Of a stretch of 64,000 bases of DNA, positions 1 through 9,829 are shown piece by piece (the first letter of the stretch is position 1; every line of letters begins with the position of its first letter). The position numbers and the translations under genes were made by a program. The DNA lies in NCBI GenBank assembly GCA_032158125.1, contig JASKOT010000028.1, forward strand, positions 1-64,000. The letters run 5' to 3'. Below the pieces are notes generated by a model that worked only from the letters and a program-made list of their open reading frames with translations, was not told the DNA's origin and did no database searches. Origin of the DNA: Papiliotrema nemorosa (taxonomy: Eukaryota > Basidiomycota > Tremellomycetes > Tremellales > Rhynchogastremaceae).

Positions 1-59
1 AGCATATGAACGAGGAGACGGGGAGATTCCCAGGAGACACCAGTGGCGACTCGCCCTCT

Positions 60-61
60 CC

Positions 62-87
<26 letters not shown>
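60..87. repeat. Homopolymer run of 28 C
   Basis: An uninterrupted run of cytosines inside a wider C/T-rich stretch. It lies in a region where I see no gene. Such runs are prone to slippage and sequencing error, so its exact length should be treated as uncertain. Confidence 0.95.
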
Positions 88-92
<5 letters not shown>

Positions 93-978
93 AGACGCGT
101 CTCCCGGATCGAATGATGAAACAGTTCCCCGCGGGGTAAACGGTGGGAGAGGGGGGTGGGTGCAGTGGCAAATCAAAAAGTCGCCACATTCTCGGCGATA
201 GGCTCTTCAGAGCGATCCTCAGCCTCAGATGTGTCGGGTGCATCTGGCATTCGAGGCTGCGCGACGAGATCTCGCTGGGTCTGACGACAAACCCAAATGA
301 CACCCATTGACACGCCATGTCCACTGAGCATGACGGAGATCCCTACTCAACGGCGTCACTCGGCCGTTCTGTGCTCTTATACAATAGCACCGCATAAGGC
401 CGCAAGGTAAGGGTCGAATCCGAAGCAATCTCCGAATGACAAACTATAAGACATACAAGAGGTGATGCAGGTCGAAGATGAGTGCCAAGTTGCTTCAGAG
501 TCCGCACTGTTGTTAATGAATTTGACCGGCTTCACCGTCAAGCAACTTTTTCCTCAAGCGAATTCGGCGCACAGGGAGATTCGATGTGACAAGAAGCCGT
601 GTCGATCGTGAGATCGCTTCCCAAGGAGGGCGAAGAGCGGAGTCTCATGCTCCACCACCACGACGGCTCTCACGGCGGGGCTCTCGATCGATCCTGATAC
701 CACGCATATCGCTTCACAGCACGACGGGGCGGAAGATTGTCGCCACTATCACAGATGCCGCCGTGAGAATGAGCGAGCAAACAAAAGATTCGCGGGGCAA
801 AAGGTGCCACATTCGATACACATTTCTCGAGATGGAACCAGCCTCCATTGTAATCAAGACTCCGGAATATTACCGACCTCTCCGCACGCTAGCAGAACCG
901 AGCTGATGTATCCCTCGCCCCTCACACGGATCATGAGAACGAGGTGTTGTTGATCGGCGCCCGATGTCCATTTTGACG
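88..978. other. Gene-poor stretch upstream of the 1070 gene
   Basis: No convincing coding region seen. The longest open frame (586-906, plus) has arginine-rich, unstructured composition typical of chance ORFs. An AGTGGCAAAT sequence at 164-173 is a one-mismatch version of the element found in several promoters of this window. Confidence 0.5.
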
Positions 979-986
979 TATAAAAG
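979..986 (+). promoter_or_regulatory. TATA box of the small gene at 1070
   Basis: The sequence TATAAAAG lies about 85 bp upstream of the ATG at 1070, a normal TATA-to-start distance for a short 5' leader. It supports the reality of the downstream small gene. Confidence 0.6.
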
Positions 987-1069
987 CTGCACCTCTCGAG
1001 GTCAGTGGCTCGCCTCTTCAACCCATTTCGACCCATTTACTCCTTCGCCCCTTCATTGAAAATTACACA

Positions 1070-1468
1070 ATGTCCACCACGGAGGTCTCTTTATCTGTTG
1101 CCGATACCAAGGTCTGTGAGCTCTCCAGCAGCGGCAACTTCAAATTCTTTTCGGACAAGACGACCGGTTACGCCACCGATGGCGCAGGCAACGCATACGT
1201 GCGAAACAATCCGGATGCAGAACCTGAGCGCTACAACCTTTCGGGAGCTCCAGCTACCAATGGCGACACCGTGGAGTCTGGAAGTGACATTGCAGTGATT
1301 ACCAAAGTCCTGGAACGACTGCAAAAAATGGCGGAAAGAGGAGCAAGAGTGTCCGGAACTGGCATGACAGATGTGCACCCTCTCACGGATTTGGATCCCA
1401 CGTTGTCTGGGACCGTGACTCTCGAAGCTCTGGAGAACCTGGTCACCACTCGCACCTCGTCTGCTTGA
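1070..1468 (+). CDS. Small hypothetical protein, 132 aa
   Basis: A single-exon frame that starts MSTTEVSLSVADTKVCELSS and ends in TGA. I do not recognise a family. The protein is acidic to neutral, has one cysteine, and shows no signal peptide or membrane segment. It has a glycine- and asparagine-rich middle and a C-terminal part with alternating Leu/Thr that could form a short helix. A TATA box sits about 85 bp upstream. Amino-acid composition and the codon pattern look coding, unlike the overlapping frames on both strands. It is probably a small lineage-restricted cytosolic protein; no role can be assigned. Confidence 0.55.
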   Translation: MSTTEVSLSVADTKVCELSSSGNFKFFSDKTTGYATDGAGNAYVRNNPDAEPERYNLSGAPATNGDTVESGSDIAVITKVLERLQKMAERGARVSGTGMTDVHPLTDLDPTLSGTVTLEALENLVTTRTSSA

Positions 1469-1904
1469 TGTCTGGTCGGGATTTGACGGGTATGCTTAGT
1501 TTTGTGACTTCTGAGAGAGAGAGAATGGCGAACACATCGAGTCGTTTATAGAGATTAACGGGGCGATGCATGAGAAAATTCACCAGCTCGCGCTCTGCCA
1601 TCCGGCAGCTACCACGCGACTCTGTTCTCATCGTCTTGACTTACTCATGACACATAGCGCTGTATGGGTGCCCTACGTCGGCGGAGCCAACCCTCAAGCT
1701 CCTTCATACGGGTGTTGGTTCCATGATTATTACAGCATCAGATTCAACATGCTTAGATTCTCTTCGATAATACCTTGAGGATCCAGAATCTACGAATCGC
1801 TCCTTGATTCCACCTCTTTGTTTTGACAACTACCCGTCGACCGTCAATGGTCATCCGCCTCATCATCTCTTTCGCTCGATACACTGCTGTTAGGACGTCT
1901 CAAA
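1469..1904. other. Intergenic, nothing recognised
   Basis: Convergent spacer between the 1070 gene (plus) and the spliced gene ending at 1905 (minus). Short frames of 60-70 residues occur on both strands without coding character. It presumably holds both 3' UTRs. Confidence 0.5.
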
Positions 1905-2566
1905 TTAAAACAGGCAGCACATACAGTGATAGTCTTCGCGAAAGTGAACATAGGCTATAGTCTCTTGTTCCTCCTCGGGCGAAGGCGAAGGTACAGCTTG
2001 CACAAGGGTTTCTTCACTGTCGTTGAGGTGACTGATCGGATCCACCGGGGTGTTGCCAGGTACTACTGGTTCATATTCTGCCGCAGTCTCTTCTGGACGA
2101 TCAGCCCGAGGTAAGAAGTCAGCTTGCTCCCCGGTTTCCGGTTTTGGTCCTGGCTCGAGAAGTGATGTTGCAGAGGGGAACTGTGTTATAAAATGTCGAA
2201 AAATCCTTCTGGACTTTCTTCTGGGGACCGTGTAGACTTCTATCCTGTGATTGTCAGTATTCCAGCGGTCTAGTGGATCGTGACCCCCACAGGTGGATGC
2301 CGGGGTCTTTTGGTTTGGCCAAAGGATTACCGGAGCGGGAGAGTATATGCTTGATATGAGAGGGGCGGATATTCGTAGGGAGATTGGAAAGTTTGAGTGC
2401 TCTCATCTCGAAGGAGGACGGTTCGTCTAGATACTGTATCTTGAGACTGATTCTGGTTTTGCGCAGTGAGTATTCGAGTCAGTCTTGGAGAATGCAAATA
2501 GACCTCGTAAAGAAAGAAACAGTCAGCGGTGAGACCAATAAGTCTGTACGGTCTTGGAATTGACAT
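1905..2566 (-). CDS. Hypothetical spliced protein with a C-terminal CCLF (CaaX-like) tail
   Basis: Proposed from reading-frame continuity. Exon 1 (2566 down to about 2329) begins MSIPRPYRLIGLTADCFFLY and reads on to LSYQAYTLPLR. A GTAATC donor and a CAG acceptor preceded by a TACTGAC branch point join it to an exon starting IEVYTVPRRKSRRIF. That exon runs through a Pro/Glu-rich acidic region (for example PVVPGNTPVDPISHL) to FREDYHCMCCLF and a TAA. A second, weaker intron (donor GTCTAT) could remove about 20 residues from exon 1. The last four residues, CCLF, fit a CaaX prenylation box with Phe as X, and further cysteines just before it could be acylated. No family recognised. It lies directly downstream of the aldo/keto reductase on the same strand. 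The second exon has no ATG of its own, so the gene model depends on the splice. Confidence 0.45.
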
Positions 2567-2652
2567 CCTTTCTCTTGTAGGCTCCTTTCACGCAGCTCAC
2601 ATCTCCCCAAGATCTGCAACGATGTCCAGTCGATCAGTCGCGATTCTTATGA

Positions 2653-3855
2653 TCAATGCATGAGAGTCCACAGCTCCTTGACTTCCGAAGTATCCGATGT
2701 TATGTCTGTACGATTTTCTGTCGCCGAAGCCTCTTGGACGTGGGTAAGGGTTGTCGAGCCACACAATGGTGTGATGTTCCACCTGAAATTAGTCGCCCCG
2801 GTTGCAGATCATTTGCAGGGACTTACGCTTGACATATGCGATACAAGGTCTGTTCCGGGGTCAGGTTTGTCCTTTCGGCTAGTGATAGCAGAGTGGGCTG
2901 GGATAGAAGAGTAGGATTACCCGTCAATGTCCAAAATGATTGGTATCGTATCGAATGCCGCTGACATAGTTCGTAAACTAGCACGGTCAGCAGAGCAATC
3001 TTGATAGGCGTACCTTTCCAGTCGAAGGCATTACCCTCATACCATCTGTTCTGGACAACTTTCGGCGGTACTTTCGCGTTGTCCAATATATGCTGTAATA
3101 ACCTTGGATCGTAGCAGTTTGAGATGCCTAAAGCAAGAATCTTTCCGGAATCGACAAAACTTTCCAGTGCTGTATACGCCTCCATTGTTTTCTGTCAATC
3201 AGTATCTTATATCCCTTCGCGGCTCTTTCCCCATCCTAAGAGATGAGACGAACTCGGGGATGATCTAGAGGGCTGTGAAGGATGACAGAATCGATGTATT
3301 CTAAACCCAAGTTGCTTAGAGATTTCTGGACAGATTGCTGTACTTGATCTGCGATCGGGAGAGACGCGTCGTATGGGATGGGTTGCGATGCATCTTGACT
3401 TCCTATGGGAGTATATCTTGTCTCGTCAGTGACCTGCACAAGAATGAGGGAGATGACCCACTTGGTCTGGATGAAAAGCTCCTCCCGCTTGACTATGCTT
3501 TCCTTCAAGACTTGTCGTAGGGCCTTGCCGACGAGGTCTTCGCGGTAGTGCTGCTATAAGAAACTGCTCAGAGGATCAAAGCAGGTTGAAGCTCACTTTG
3601 GGCTGGCATGCAGTGTCGATGCCTCGGAACCCGGCTTTAATGGCTTGGATGACCAAATCGGTGGTTTTCTCCTTCTTCCTGGATATGTCGGTTTCCGCTG
3701 AGATGGTAGGATGGAAAGAGAACATACCATGCTGTTCCATACATGATCTTTGGCATGGTCTTGGGCATTTTGATCATCGATGAAGGGGTATCGAGGGAAG
3801 CGTGCTGACCAGCGACATGATACAGTGGACGGTTCAAGTGGAGGTGTAACTGCAT
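2653..3855 (-). CDS. Aldo/keto reductase
   Basis: NAD(P)H-dependent oxidoreductase of the AKR superfamily ((beta/alpha)8 barrel), interconverting carbonyls and alcohols; substrate unknown. Joining about seven exons restores the family signature. The strand-1 region MPKIMYGTAWKKEKTTDLV is followed by GFRGIDTACQPKQHYREDLV, carrying the catalytic Asp and Tyr (GIDTA...HYRE). Next come LFIQTKYTPIGSQD with the catalytic Lys, VILHSPLD with the His of the tetrad, ALGISNCYDP, YQSFWTLTGNP and a C-terminal WNITPLCGSTTLTHVQEA that lines the cofactor. Introns include 3679-3727 (49 nt) and 3417-3461 (45 nt; it appears to end in AAG instead of YAG). The start at 3855 adds about 30 residues before the barrel; internal Met codons just before MPKIMYG are alternatives. 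The stop is at 2653-2655. Confidence 0.85.
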
Positions 3856-4066
3856 CCTCGGATCCGGACTCTTTGTGGCTGTTGCATGGTTGCATACGAC
3901 ATAGATTTGTTACACTCTTCGTTCATTTCATCTGTCACGACGCTCCACATACGCAAGCAGGGATTCCAAGGACCGCAAGTATAGTTTGACCCTAGCAAGT
4001 GTCACATCTGTACTGTCAGTCTTTGACATCCGTTCTTGACCCAAGAAGGACCCGACTCACAGATCA

Positions 4067-4829
4067 TCAATGCTTCGATACGCATTCACAATCGCCATTG
4101 GCCACTTTTCCCTTGAGCTTACACCACTTGATCTTGTGTTCATCCTTGCATACTTTTGGCTCGTGAGGCTTATCCACGCACTCGCATTTCGAGTTGAAAT
4201 CCTTCCCCTTCGACTTGCACCATTTGATCTTGTGTTCGTCTTTACACACTTCGGGTTCGTGGGGTTTATCGACACACTCGCACTTGGAGTTGTGGGTTTT
4301 TCCTTTCTCCTTACACCTTTTGATCTTGTGCTCATCCTTGCACACCTCTGGCTCATGAGGTTTGTCGATGCACTCGCATTTAGTGTTGTGTGTCTTTCCC
4401 TTGTCCTTGCAGAACTTGATCTTGTGCTCATCCTTGCAAACCTCCGGTTTGTCAACACACTCGCATTTGGTGTTGTGGGTCTTTCCCTTTTCTTTACACC
4501 ACTTGATCTTGTGCTCGTCCTTGCACACTTCGGGCTCGTGTGGGGGATCAACGCACTCGCACTTGTCGTCTTCCAAGTTAGATCCATGATAATGTAAGCG
4601 AGAGGAGGAGTGACTCACTGCAGTACTTGCCCTTTTTCTTGCACAGAAGCTGCTGCAAAGTCGAGCATTTCTTGCCCCAAATCCAATCGATGGTTCGACC
4701 GTCGAGCACTTGGTCTCTCTCGACAAGAGTATCGTCTCGCTCTGCTAGCGCGTGGGCAGACCCGGGGACAGCCAAAGCAGAGGCAAAGGGAACGGCTAGC
4801 AAGCCGATGAGGGCAAAGGCAAAGCGCAT
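4067..4829 (-). CDS. Secreted cysteine-rich tandem-repeat protein (six repeats)
   Basis: Predicted 237-residue secreted protein. It has a signal peptide (MRFAFALIGLLAVPFASALA) and a short propeptide-like segment ending in an acidic, Arg-containing stretch. After that the rest of the protein is repeats of pattern C-x8-C-x10-C-x-C, for example CKDEHKIKWC then CKCECV-like ends, about 32 residues each. Five copies are obvious. The first copy (CSTLQQLLCKKKGKYC) is divided by a 49-nt intron at 4570-4618 (GTGAGT donor, GGAAG acceptor). Removing it gives KYCNDKCECVD, which aligns exactly with the others and adds a sixth repeat with one extra cysteine. One repeat has lost the HEP spacer. Lysine content is very high. 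I do not know the family; the even cysteine count per repeat suggests disulphide-bonded knots. It could be a wall-bound, metal-binding or antimicrobial/effector-type protein, but nothing here shows which. Confidence 0.85.
4070..4569 (-). repeat. Tandem DNA repeat of about 96 bp, five copies
   Basis: The coding repeats of the cysteine-rich gene are also conserved at DNA level, with the blocks encoding KDEHKIK and ECVDKP nearly identical between copies. One copy is 9 bp shorter. This organisation favours unequal crossing-over, so copy number may differ between strains. It also keeps long frames open on the opposite strand, which are not genes. Confidence 0.9.
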
Positions 4830-4946
4830 TATATCAAGTAAAAGTCGGAGAGGATAAGATGAAGTCCAGTTGGTGTGTCGGGTGAGAAGAAAGACGACGA
4901 AGATAGGAATGGGACGAGCAATCTCGAGCGAAAGGGAGTGCTTTAT

Positions 4947-4954
4947 ACCTCTTC
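4947..4954 (-). promoter_or_regulatory. TATA box of the cysteine-repeat gene
   Basis: On the minus strand the sequence GTATAAAG lies about 120 bp upstream of the ATG at 4829. TATA promoters are typical of regulated secreted-protein genes in fungi. Confidence 0.5.
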
Positions 4955-6290
4955 ACCACCTTGACTTACCCGTACGAGTCTGGCTCGGCGTCTGTCATCA
5001 ATACATTAGAATGGAATTCCCGCCCAATTTACACGGTCAGTTGATCCAGCGCGTCCGACTCCCTTCGTAAAAGCGATTCGTATACAGCGTGACAGTGTCA
5101 AAAACATACCCTCGACTCTACCTCTCGAGCAGCTCACGACAGCAGACCTGGTTCATACGTACATTAGTGTAATCAGCTTTTGGCTTTCCCGTCAAGAAGC
5201 TAGCACAAGATCATTCGCTTGGCTCATCCTCGAAGTCTAGTCTGCTTCGCAAGCTCTGAAAAACGCTGGGCGACGAATGATCTGGAACCATCCACCCTTG
5301 AGTATTGTCGAAACTGCTCCGAGCCTAGGTTGAATAACAGATCAATTGCTCAGATTCTGTATGTCAATACTGTGGATTGCCGATAATCTCGTACGGTGGA
5401 ATCCCGCTGACGGCACATGGGATCGAACTCGCTGGCAGCTGATCTTGAACGTCGTGACAAAGCGTTCGGTCCGGTTTCTTGGCGATCGAAATATTCCCGG
5501 TGCCGATCGCTAGGTGTCGTTTTGTCGTGTTTGATTCTCCGAAACAGGGTGCGACGAATGATCAGCTAATCTTTTTCTGTATTAGCAGGAGCACCCAGTT
5601 GAAGCTGATTAAGGAACGCTGGTCCAGGGCTGACCATTCAAAGTCGTCGTTGCAAGACTGATGACTGCCCATCGCCAAGGTCGGAGCTATATTCGATTAG
5701 AAACTCAGGTCTACGACTCTGCACACTCGAAATGAATGCCAGGCCAAGAAGCAAGGTATCGAAGTACATCAGCGCGGGTGTACCGAACCGACAGTAGTCA
5801 GTCCTCTCTGATGCTGGATGGTGATCGACTGAGATCGGCCGGTTTTACGTCCTTCCCTTGCATCGCCTCTACGATCTGCTCGTAAGAGCGCCAGGAATCA
5901 CGAGATGCCGCTTGTCATCTTTTGCACCTGCTAGTCGACAACAAGGAGAAACGTTCATCGGGAGAACCCAAGTACCGGCGGGAAGACCTACACGTAATCC
6001 CGGTCGTGACTAGGCAGCCACGATTGCCTCGATCGCCTCGACGTAGTGTCAGCATTCCAAGCAATTTCGACATTCGGTTCTTGCTTTCCTTGACGACCGA
6101 GTGATGGATTCTTGGCATTCAAGAATCAAAGAGTCAGATGCTCGTGAAGATGCCGACTAGCGGGAAAAGCGCCACTAGGAGAGTAACCGAGAAAAAAGTG
6201 ATGACGTGAGCACTTTCCCTTCCCCCACTTGACTCCCCCACTCTATCGTTATCGCTTGGTGTATTGGTAGTACCCAGCAGCTTGGACGCC
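4955..6290. other. 1.3-kb intergenic region, no gene seen
   Basis: Divergent promoter region between the cysteine-repeat gene (minus) and the PhyH-like gene (plus). Only frames of 60-88 residues occur, none with splice sites that join into a longer coherent protein. A short direct repeat GCGACGAATGATC occurs near 5268 and again near 5550. A non-coding RNA or a fast-evolving small gene cannot be excluded. Confidence 0.45.
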
Positions 6291-7508
6291 ATGTCGATGA
6301 ACATCTTGACAGCCGAACAGAAGGCGACATGGGAGAAAGATGGGTGAGAAAAGCTCTTGTCATCTGTAACGCATCTGACTTGGCATAGGTACCTAGTCAT
6401 TCCCGGTTTCTACGACGAGGCAGAAGCTGGAGAGATGCTGCAGAGAGCGCGAGACCTACTCGATCGATTTGACGTCGACAGCCACCCTTTGGTGCGTAAA
6501 ATCTTGGTCATACATTGCATCGCTCAGGCTGACCTGTAGACGACTTTCAAGACGTCTGCAGATGGAGAGCATGTGGGAGACGATTATTTCCTAGAGTCTG
6601 GAGACAAGGTACCCTAGACACTGAGACCAAACGACACGCGAGCTAAGCGAATCGCATACAGATCAGATACTTCCTAGAGCCTTCTTCTATCACTGCGCCT
6701 ACCCCGGACTCTCCCGCTAAGCTGCTTGTACCTCCCAACAGATCGGTAAACAAGATCGGACATGCCCTCGCTGTCCTTGACCCAGTCTTCCGCCGACATA
6801 CTTTTGAGAACGACAAAATACGTTCTGTAGCTCGAGACCTTGGTGTGCATAAGGACCCACGAGTATTGCAGAGTATGGTGATTTGTAAACAGCCAAAGAT
6901 AGGCGGCACCGGTTCGTCTATTGTTTCTCTGTCTCGTCGTGATCTTGGAGTTGATGTTCAGTACCGTGTCATAACGATTCTACCTTTCTGTACACGGATC
7001 CGCCCAGCGCCGTGGGTGCTTGGGTAGCACTGGAGGCTTGTACCGCAGAAAACGGTTGTTTGGTAAGTGCCAAAAGACCGACTGCTCATCGCTGAACTGA
7101 CAGTCCTTCTTGCCGGGGTCGCACAAGACCGCTCGAGTATCTTCCCGATTTGTCCGGAACCCAGCTGGCAAGGGGACGACATTCATCCCCGTGGCCGGTG
7201 TAGAACCAAACGAGGAGGATTGGGACACTGTCGACGGTTGGAGGCCAGAACCATGCTCTCCCGGAACACTGGTGCTTATTCACGGTGGGTATATGGAGGT
7301 GAACGTCTCACTCATCCTCAGGGAGCGTCATGCATCGTTCTCCACCCAATCCCTCGGACAATTCACGCCTCATATACACGTTTCACATGATAGAAGGTGC
7401 CCCTGGCTTCACATACGATGAGAAGAATTGGTCGGTCCAGTTGCAGGGTACATCGCTGACTCCAGGCTGCAACCTACACCAGAGATGCCCTTCAAAGCGC
7501 TCTTCTAG
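6291..7508 (+). CDS. Phytanoyl-CoA dioxygenase (PhyH) family protein
   Basis: Predicted Fe(II)/2-oxoglutarate-dependent dioxygenase. About eight exons join in frame. They start [20 protein letters not shown] (GTGAGA donor within GAT-GGG), then [107 protein letters not shown] and [11 protein letters not shown], ending [18 protein letters not shown] supplies the His-x-Asp iron ligands, the His in HGSVMHRS the distal ligand, and Arg in SRLIYTF the 2-oxoglutarate contact. Length (roughly 300 residues) is normal for the family. PhyH proteins hydroxylate phytanoyl-CoA in peroxisomes, but many fungal relatives act on other substrates. No terminal PTS1 is present here. The gene lies 295 bp upstream of a UDP-glycosyltransferase on the same strand. 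Confidence 0.85.
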
Positions 7509-7803
7509 ACGCATGCACCACTGAGCTATCTCGTTCGTCGCACAGTCCACGGTCGGGAGACCCGGACGACCGATCGCACGTGCATGCTAGGAAAGGTTCA
7601 TCCTTAACGGTGCGATCCTTTGAGGAAACTATACACCATCCTTTATGCTATGACGCTCTGAGGAGCGAAAATGCCAACCCGGGTCACAGTACAAATGTTC
7701 AAGCAGGAGCAGGGCTCGTCTTCCTCAACACATCATCGCCGCATAGCACTTAGCCGATTACCCTACTGAGCCGAACCCTGACTGCCAACAGCTCCAGTCC
7801 ACG

Positions 7804-9689
7804 ATGCCCATCGCTCTTCCGATCGTCCCACCCGTTGCTGAGAAGCATTATCTGATCGCCCCTCATTCGTTGTAAGTGGCGTCTACACGCACGAGGCTAG
7901 GGCCAAGATGCTGACCCATACATAGCTGGGGTCACGTCCGGCCTTCGATTGCGCTCGCTCATAACCTCCTGCATCATGCACCGAACGCCATCATCACATT
8001 GCTTATTCCCTCTGTCCTCGCTGAAGCGTCCGCGACAGAGCTACAAAGATACCCTCCACAAGCTGATCGCCTCCACATTGTTCACACCCACGTCGGAGAA
8101 GCCAACAAGATTGCAAGTGAAGCCAAGATTCGCTCTTCGGGCGCATTCATGACCCTCACTCGTGCTGCAGAGATGATTGAACCAGCGGTCAACTCTCTCG
8201 TGGACGCTTATAGACGCCTCCTAGAGCTTCAACCGTTAACTGACGCACTGACGGATGGACCCGTCGATTCGTTTGAGATCCCTCCTTCAGTCGCTCTCAT
8301 CGATATCACTCTCGCCGCTCAGGCTATTGCAATCTTGCCGAAATTGAATGTTGCCGCAAATGTCCATGTCAATTTGCTATGCATGGCTCCGCTCAGCGCA
8401 CAGTGGTCTATGTGGTCAGAGGTGCAGTCGACGAGTGGAAAGTACCTCGGATATCTGGCGCGATGCAAAGAGATCATGGCAGTGTCTGATGGAGATCGAC
8501 AAGAGGCTTACGACAAGTGGCTGGGGAAAAACGAGGATATCATCCAGATCCCAGGTCTACCTCCTACTCGTCAGTTTTTCGTCCAGTTCAGATGGGCTGT
8601 GCTGACCGATGGCTAGATGTCTACGAGATGTGCCCCAACCAAGGTTTGCAGCGCATATCCTCAAACGACCCCGTCCGGAGCTGACAAAACAGAGGACGGA
8701 TATGTACCTCTCATGCTCCCAATCATGGAGACGATCCATCAATGGGATGGTCTCGTCAACATCTGGCCAAGCTGTCTGGGCAAAGAGTTCCAAGCATACA
8801 ACGAGAAGCGGGTGAGTGGAGATGAGATTCGTGTGATGATGGCTCAATATCAGGGCATGCCGTGTATGCAGGTTGGTCCTCAGCTCTCCCCAGCCGGTGT
8901 GGGTGATGCTTTCCCGCCGACCGAGAATGCACAAAGGGTCAAGGAGTTCATGGACAGGCAAAGAGATCAGCGTGGAGACAACAGCATCCTCTACATCGCG
9001 TGAGACCCTACTCACTTCACCACAACATGATTGGGGTTCACACTGATCCAGCATAGATTTGGGAGTCTCTTCTTCTCACCCTCGTACGAGCAACTCCGAA
9101 TTATGCTTGAGACACTCCACGACTTGAATATACCTTACATTCTCTCGATTGGTGGTGCAGATGCCGAGACGACACAAATGGCTCACAAGATCAATGGACA
9201 GAACCCAAATCTCGGTCTGATTGGCGATTGGATGCCACAATCTGCCATCCTGGCTCATCCGGCTCTTTTGGCATTCTTGACTCACGGAGGGAGCAACTCT
9301 GTCATTGAAGCCATCATCAACGCCACTCCTCTAGGTGAGTACTACTGTACATGGGGCGGCAGTGGTGCGACTAACGTACAGTGCTTTGGCCTGCCGCGTA
9401 TGATCAAGTACAGACCGCTCTTGCATTCTCCAATGAACCTTTCAAAATTGGCGTTGAGCTCAAACAGGTGAGAAATGGCTATAACGTCAGACGAAAGACC
9501 GCCATGGGGTGTATGGTGCTCGGAACCGAGGACGCGATCCGGGCAGAGTTCCGAGAAGTCTTCATCGGACTTCAAGGCGAGATCGGCCGAGAGCTCAAGA
9601 GTCGAGTGTCGAAGATGAGGGACGAGGTCAAATGGGATATGCGCAGTGGCGGAAGCAAGGCAGCCATGGACAAACTTATCAATGGTTGA
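7804..9689 (+). CDS. UDP-glycosyltransferase (GT1-like, GT-B fold)
   Basis: Transfers a sugar from a UDP-sugar to a small acceptor; acceptor unknown. It starts MPIALPIVPPVAEKHYLIAP. A first intron then leads to SFWGHVRPSIALAHNLL, the N-terminal acceptor-domain motif with a catalytic-type His after Gly. The C-terminal donor-binding half contains NSILYIAFGSLFFSP, then DWMPQSAILAHP, FLTHGGSNSVIEAI and PLVLWPAAYDQVQTA, an alignment to the PSPG/UDPGT signature (W-x-PQ...H...THGG.NS..E....G.P....P...DQ). It ends with an amphipathic helix rich in Lys/Arg. Six introns can be placed; the one after PNQ (donor GTTTGC) is the least certain. Its position behind the PhyH-like gene on the same strand suggests, without proof, a shared pathway (hydroxylate, then glycosylate). 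Confidence 0.85.
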
Positions 9690-9829
9690 CTATTGCTTTG
9701 ATGTCCCTTGATAGTGTCTACGGCCCTGAATGTATCCGTGCCCAATGGCACAGGCTACATACTTCAGCAGTACGGTCTATGAATCGTCCTACCCATTTGA
9801 ATCCGAGCCAATCCTCTGGTCTTGTCTAT

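Noticed and set aside
586..906. 106-codon plus frame near the left end
   Set aside because: Arg/Ser-rich chance composition, no promoter element at a sensible distance, no family resemblance.
2257..2310. tRNA-like AGCGGTCTAGTGG sequence
   Set aside because: No cloverleaf or B-box follows, and the stretch fits as an intron of the 1905-2566 gene.
4057..4597. Long frames of about 175 codons on both strands over the cysteine-repeat gene
   Set aside because: They stay open only because the 96-bp unit lacks stops in those frames; they give low-complexity Ser/Thr/Arg or Leu/Phe/Val sequence, while the chosen frame has a signal peptide and cysteine pattern.
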